NCBI GenBank assembly: GCA_963555705.1
Contig: OY743176.1
Span: forward strand, 61,454,040-61,518,039
Direction of reading: 5' to 3'
From: Ligustrum vulgare
Lineage: Eukaryota; Streptophyta; Magnoliopsida; Lamiales; Oleaceae
Length of the DNA: 64,000 nt
The first letter of the stretch is position 1. Each line of letters starts with the position of its first letter. The notes beneath the pieces were generated by a model, which was not told where the DNA came from, did not search any database, and saw only the letters and a program-made list of their open reading frames with translations. This document shows positions 58,804 through 64,000 of the stretch, piece by piece. The position numbers and the translations under genes are program-made.

Positions 58804-59500
58804 TGATCGGAGCGATTTCAGGCCGACCCTTATGCCCGACCTCTCTAAAAACTAGCAACCCATTTATCAAGTGGTCGGGCATGCATGCCCGGCCAGACGT
58901 TGTCTCGGGGTCTTTTACCCGACCTTACCTGGTTATTTATTCAATTTACCCGTAGGGCGGCTTTCAAATCCAAGCATACTCTAAGATCGGACATTCCCGA
59001 CCTTATCATTACCTTGTCTCTTGTGGTCGGTCCCCCCGGTCATATTGCTCCTAGAGGCCCAATACAAACGAGACTCTAAGCGTCCTTCTTTTATGGGCCT
59101 AATCAATTGGCTACATTCATGGGCCCCAAATTCAAGACATAACCTATAAGGAAACATCCTAAAAAAGGGGAAGTACAGTTCTTGTAAGGTTAGAACTCCT
59201 CCTAAAAGGTAAATTTATACCAAAATGACTCCTTCTTTAACTAAAGAAGGTCATGGGTTATTCAGCCCTATAAATACAGCTCATTTGATCACACATGATT
59301 CATTTATAATTCTTTACGTATTTCTAGTTATATATTCTCTCTCTACTTTTCTCCAGAGTACTAATTCTCACACCGGATGGGCGATGGGAGAATCCTCCTC
59401 TCCTTTTTAGAGGTCATCCAAGGAAAATTCGTTAATCTTTTCTAGTGATCAAGCTACTCCAGATCTTACCACGTTAAGGTTAAGAATTTTTACAGCATCA
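58804..59500 (+). repeat. Gypsy-2 3' LTR
   Basis: 697 bp; TATAAATACAGC near 59270. Confidence 0.9.
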
Positions 59501-59505
59501 TTAAA

Positions 59506-60408
59506 TATTTGTTTTTTTATTTTATCACTTGTTTTTTGTGATGAAAATTTCTTAATTGAATTTTGGATAATACATATTCTTTGCAGATTGGTTAGAAAAT
59601 TAAAAAAAAAATCTTTTATTATTTTAACAAGAAAGATGACGTTGGATCATAAAGTTATCCAAATGTCCTGTTAAAAAACTCATATTTCAAGTAAAAAATC
59701 AATGACTGAAGACAAAAGTACTGTAGAGACATTGCAAAGTAATACTCCATATTATGAACATGATCTTTGAAAGAGTATTCACATATCACAGTATCCAGTT
59801 GGCAAACAAGATGAGGTTCAAAGAGGATATATGTCGAAATGAGACCATTTCATAAATATTACTATCTTTATGTTAGATTTGGGAACTCAAAATCGTTGAT
59901 TTCGATTCTCTAAGTTCAAAAAAAATTCCTCCTCTACCCTCCATATTTTTTAAGTTCACTACATTTCAGTTTTCTAGCTCCGTCCCTGCTTTAACTTAGA
60001 TTGAAATTCATTATTGATTTTTAACTAATGATTTGCTTGATTGGAAACATATCAACAATATTTTATTATTTTCATATTTGATTGAGAATTTTTTCATGAA
60101 AAATCTTTTTTATGTACAATCATATAAAATTTATTTTGATCTATTTTGAAGAAAACATTTTCTCATGAGGTGAGAAAATTTGAATGGAAACTTTCCTTTT
60201 CCATCTTCAATTAGATTAAGGGTGTGTTTGATATTGTTTAAAAAGAGCTTTTATAATTTTAATGAATGATGTTTAGGATAATGGGTGGTTAAAAAATAAA
60301 TAATTTAATATTATTTTATTGATAAATGTGTGGTTGAAAAGAAGAGAGAAAAATTATGATTTTCAAATTATGAAAATCAAAATGGGCTTATAAAATTAAT
60401 AAAAACTA
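59506..60408. other. AT-rich spacer
   Basis: No gene. A diverged MITE-like start (GGGTGTGTTTGATATTG) lies at about 60229. Confidence 0.5.
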
Positions 60409-60873
60409 CTAGTATTTACCCTGTGCAATGCACGAAAATTGTTTTCCGCAATATCTATTTGGACAAGTATTTGTAAAATAGTTAATAATAAAATTAAGAA
60501 CGATTAAAATATTAGCATCAATTCGATAACTTTGTCTATAAATTTATTTACATATAACACATTTTCACCTACTTTTTAACTATACACATTTTTTGAATCC
60601 ATTTTTTAACCATGCATTTTATCTTGAAAATAACAATATTTTTATTTATGAACAAAAACAAAACATTTGTACGGATATTTTAATTTATTAAATAATTAAT
60701 AATAATATGTATTTTAGAAAATATGATTTATTATTTAAATGATAATAAATATTATTTACACGAACTTTTATTTTAGTTATTTTTTTCAAAAATTATAATT
60801 ACATTTTAGAGAGAAAATGACATTTAATAATTTTCTCTCTTCACTTCTATTTTTGTAAACGTATAGATATAGA
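60409..60873 (-). mobile_element. Short non-autonomous Helitron-like element
   Basis: Read on the minus strand it starts TCTATATCTATACG after an A, and ends with the small hairpin GTGCATTGCAC (60423-60433), a short spacer and CTAG before a T. That is the TC...hairpin...CTAG structure of Helitrons inserted between A and T. 465 bp, AT-rich, no Rep/helicase. Confidence 0.6.
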
Positions 60874-61668
60874 TTCTTACTAAGCCCTTGTTTGATAAAC
60901 ATAGTGTTTGAAAAAAAAGTTGGGCTTTTGAAATTTAGTGGTTAAAAAGTGGTTTGAAAAGTAAAAAACTGTGGGCTTGACTTTTTTGTGTGGTTGATAT
61001 TAATTATTGTAGAAAAAAAAGTATTTTTTATGAAGGGTAATTATATTCACACAATATTTTTTTATATTTACACCACAATTTAATTGCAAGAAAGATTTTC
61101 ATTGTTTGTTTACTTTTACTTTTATGTCCTCAACTTTTTTTTAATCACATTATTATTCATAAGATTCAATTAGTTAACATATTTTATTTTTAATTACGAT
61201 TTCTATTCAAAGGTTCTACTAATTTGTATTGAAAAGATGTGTAAATATTTTGTTTAATTTTTGTATTAATTATTTATTTTGATTATTTAAAAGTATAAGA
61301 TAAATAATTATTTTTCATCCTTATAACAAATATTTTTAACGAAAATTATCTTTAAAAATAAGATGTGGAAATTAGTAAAGAGTTGATGATAAAAAAAATT
61401 GTAAAAAAATTTGGTGGGGGTAAATGTAAAAATAAGAAAAAATTAGAAATTTTTAGTGCAATTAAAATGTAGTGTTATGAAATTGCAGGGGAATCAAAGG
61501 CTAAACAGTGCTTAATGGTTTTCTCGAAGTGTGCACCCCTCTCGTGTCCTTTAACCCCCATTTTCTATCATCTCTTCCCTCCCGTTGCAAAATAAAGAAT
61601 TTAAAAATATTTTACAGTTCTTCTCTTTTTATGTGATTTTGCCATTTTTCTCTTGCATCTGTGTAAAA
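60874..61668. other. Region upstream of the MGGCLS gene, with MITE-like sequence
   Basis: 61035-61330 resembles the interior and left end of the MULE-MITE at 48990 (GGGTAATTATATTCACAC; TTTACACCACAATTTAA). A possible right limit near 61465 is weak (flanks TTTTATGAA versus TGTTATGAA). A CT-rich leader with a tract of Cs precedes the start codon; no convincing TATA box. Confidence 0.4.
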
Positions 61669-62793
61669 ATGGGTGGCTGTTTAAGCAAGAAAGCCACTGG
61701 TGCTTCTTCTCCTAATCCACTTCCGAAGACACGTGAAGTTAAATCTTATACCCAATGGGAGAAGAAGGCAGAAGTAGAAACTGTAAAGAAAGAGATCTTC
61801 ATCATTAAACACAGGAAGAGCCATGAAATCGAAAGGATGTTCGAAGGTGAAAAAAGAAAATCCAAGAATGGTGTATTGGTGAATAATTATGGCATTATAG
61901 GATCAACCTCAGTGAGGACTTCAAGTTGTACAAAAGAAGATCTGGGTGCCATTTTAGCACAATGTGGTAAGCTTAGCCGGAATTCAACTACAGAGAAGCC
62001 TGTACTCTTGGGTTCCGGCGGATCTGCTGAAAATAGTGCTAGTAATCTTCAGAAGGGAAGAAAATGTATTAATTCAAAGAGGAGTTTTGATTTTGACAAT
62101 GACAATGGTAGGGACGTATGCAGTACCAATGAGAAAATTGTAGTTAATGGTGCTAATGACGAGGCGGTTGACGCGAGAGAGAACCGCCACAGACGTCGGC
62201 CCAGCCAGTCTGGGGAGGCTAGTTCCTCATTTCAGGGGCGGAGGAGGAGTAGGGAAAGGGAACGGGCAGAACAGCAACTGCGGTCTGATAGCACAGAAAG
62301 AGGCAGCAGTTGTGGTGGTAGGAGAAGGGTCAGTAGATCTCCCGGTCGAAGATCTAAATCTCCGATTACTAGTTCTAATTACGCTAATTCCTCGTCCGCC
62401 AACGTTAATGGTGATAGAGGCAGTAAGCCTGGAAAAATGGTTTCGGTTCCTGCTACTATTTCATCCTTGGCGATGGATAACAGTAATAATGCTGCTGGTG
62501 GCGAGCCTATTTCGACAGCTGCTGTGAAAAGGATCCATGTTAAGAGAAATGTGGGTGCTTCTCCTCGTGCTCAATCTCCAGCAAGGGCGAATTCTCGAGT
62601 TTGTGATGAGAATCAGAACATTAATACAGGTCAAAACCAGCAGCATCCTATGTCCTTGAGCCGAAGCAATTCAAGGAAGGCAGAGCATTCTCCTTATAGA
62701 AGAAACCCCCTTAGTGAAATTGACACCAATGTCATTGTGGATCACATTCCCCATTCTCCTGGAATTAAGACTACGAACAACATTCTGTCACTG
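61669..62793 (+). CDS. Ser/Arg-rich protein with N-myristoylation-type start (At1g65710-like), first exon
   Basis: Start chosen at the ATG giving MGGCLSKK: Gly2 fits N-myristoylation and Cys4 palmitoylation, suggesting attachment to a membrane. The frame is open upstream, but only from non-ATG codons. 375 residues are visible. The middle (about 165-235) is very basic and Ser/Arg-rich (GRRRSRERERAE, RRRVSRSPGRRSKSP), and there are later SPARANSR and SRSNSRKAEHSPYRR motifs, possibly phosphorylated and nuclear or RNA-binding in style. The exon ends ...NNILSL at a GTATGC donor (62794); reading through would give only four more residues. It resembles the uncharacterised Arabidopsis At1g65710 type. 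Function unknown. The 3' exons lie outside the window. Confidence 0.8.
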
Positions 62794-64000
62794 GTATGCA
62801 TTTTTTGACTACTAATACCTGGCTTTACAAAGATTTGCTCATGTTGTGTTGGTTAACTTGACTGAGTCCAAGTATATAGAATTTTGTATATAGTTTCTGA
62901 TTGTTTTTTATTTGGCTCTGTCGGTAACACTGTAGCATTTATAAATTGGTTGTTTTTTAGATATAGTGTGTGGTTAAAAAGTGATTTGAGAAATTGTGTT
63001 GTTTATAAATTGATTTATAAATTATAATGATTGCGTTAAAGAACAAAGACAAAATTATAAAGTTCGTGTATTACAATATCAGTCAAATGTTGCACAATAT
63101 ACGTTCAATTCAAGATCAATCTAATATAGTAAATACATGTCATAAAATTGGATGATGGAAAGGAATGAGATGAATGTGAAATGAATGAGTTACCATTCCC
63201 TCATAAAATGTTGCTTCATAGTATTAGGAAGATACAATTATACAAATCAAAGAAGATTGACAAATGATTGAAGATTGATATCAAATCAAAATATGAGGAT
63301 ATATGATGATACATAGAAATCTCAAATATTTGATTGATAATTATCTACACGATATGCTTAATTTTAGGGAGTGATTTCATTTTTAACTTATTTAATTTAT
63401 TGAGTTGTACTATATATTGGTGATTTCTCAATAAAGAAAAAACAACTCCTATTTCTATCATCTTTATAATTTCTTCTTGGTATCAGAGCAGGTTTGATAG
63501 CTTCCGCTTTCGACGAGCGGCACCAGGCTGCTCGTCCGGCCAACTCTTTCATTCTTCAATTTTTTTTTCCTCAACACTTCTCTTTCATAATGATTTCATT
63601 ATCCTATACATAACAGTATGATTTTCAGTCATCTCAAGTTATCTTCCACCACATATATCACACCAGATCTATATCATATCATATAATACAAATCAAAATC
63701 CTACCCGCACCAAATTAAAAAAACCAGGAACAAAAAAAAAAACATTCATACCAGATCAGTGTATGAATTTATTGTCAATCAAAAGTCCGAATCATCGTCA
63801 CATTCTCTGAAAAAAATTCTCAGAGACATAACTTATACAATATGGGATTTGAAAAAAAGTGAATTCACAACACCACAACAGTTGACATCTTCACAAGGAT
63901 GAAGATCCAAAACAGCTTTCATTTTTTTCACATCAAACTATGCCTCCAGCCCCGACATAGTTTGCTGGAGGATATTAGGAAGATACAAATAAAAGAAGAT
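62794..64000 (+). other. Presumed first intron of the MGGCLS gene
   Basis: Starts GTATGC directly after the last conserved residues. No acceptor followed by a plausible exon is seen before the window ends. 62910-63020 resembles a MITE relic at 42286-42400, and an LTR element starts at 63222. Confidence 0.5.
63222..64000 (+). mobile_element. Small LTR retroelement (TRIM-like), right LTR cut by the window end
   Basis: The left LTR runs about 63222-63476, starting TATTAGGAAGATACAA. It is followed at once by the primer site TGGTATCAGAGCAGG (63478-63492, initiator Met-tRNA type). About 495 bp later a purine tract (TTTGCTGGAGGA, 63961-63972) precedes a second TATTAGGAAGATACAA at 63973. The internal region has no gag or pol frame. 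LTRs near 255 bp with a tiny non-coding interior fit a terminal-repeat retrotransposon in miniature. Its right end and TSD are out of view. Confidence 0.7.

Larger units (their letters stand above)
50717..59500 (+). mobile_element. Gypsy-2: Tat-type Ty3/gypsy retrotransposon
   Basis: LTRs lie at 50717-51416 and 58804-59500, starting TGATC(A/G)GAGCG and ending TTTTTACAGCATCA. TSD is TTAAG (50712-50716) and TTAAA (59501-59505), one mismatch. A primer site follows the 5' LTR. gag, protease, reverse transcriptase, two RNase H domains and integrase are on the plus strand with several stops and frameshifts. The 2.2-kb 3' region holds a hairpin minisatellite and an antisense reading frame. The LTRs differ by only a few percent by eye, so this copy is younger than gypsy-1. 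Confidence 0.92.

Noticed and set aside
61035..61465. Third full copy of the MULE-MITE family
   Set aside because: The left part and interior are similar, but the right terminus and TSD are too weak to define an element.

Overview
The window is AT-rich plant nuclear DNA, almost certainly from a eudicot. The evidence is plant Ty1/copia and Ty3/gypsy (Tat-type, Athila-type) retrotransposons, plant hAT, CACTA, MULE and Helitron-like elements, and two plant host genes with GT-AG introns. Species cannot be named from sequence alone. All repeat boundaries, target-site duplications (TSDs) and divergence estimates were read by eye.

Layout. 1-10.7 kb: a solo copia LTR (452-1072), a non-autonomous hAT element (1253-2319), and a MULE-type element (3277-9923). 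The MULE carries a decayed leucine-rich-repeat (LRR) gene fragment and was later split by a young, almost intact copia element (3738-9577). 10.7-21.4 kb: an old Tat-type gypsy element with a hAT element inside its protease gene. 21.4-25.2 kb: AT-rich spacer. 25.3-27.2 kb: a complete acyl-activating enzyme gene ending in a peroxisomal SRL signal. A second, degraded copy of its upstream sequence lies behind it, next to a non-autonomous CACTA element (27708-29535). 30.0-30.8 kb: an Athila reverse-transcriptase relic holding a 142-bp GC-rich MITE. 30.9-41.6 kb: an older copia element into which two long LTR elements inserted and then collapsed to solo LTRs. 41.7-50.7 kb: spacer with hAT, MULE-MITE and Helitron-end relics and a 220-bp direct duplication. 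50.7-59.5 kb: a second Tat-type gypsy element with a hairpin-forming minisatellite and an antisense gene in its 3' region. 60.4-60.9 kb: a short Helitron-like element. 61.7-62.8 kb: first exon of an N-myristoylation-type, basic Ser/Arg-rich protein gene (At1g65710-like). A small LTR element with a Met-tRNA primer site lies in its presumed first intron, and its right LTR runs off the window.

Only two host genes look functional: the acyl-activating enzyme and the MGGCLS-type gene. Everything else that codes is retrotransposon gag-pol or captured debris. The most interesting material is (i) minus-strand transcription signals at matching positions in the 3' regions of both Tat elements, with a recognisable antisense protein domain in one; (ii) the MULE that captured LRR sequence and shares its terminal family with a clean 479-bp MITE; (iii) the alternating hairpin minisatellite; and (iv) nested insertions with readable TSDs that give a relative order of events.
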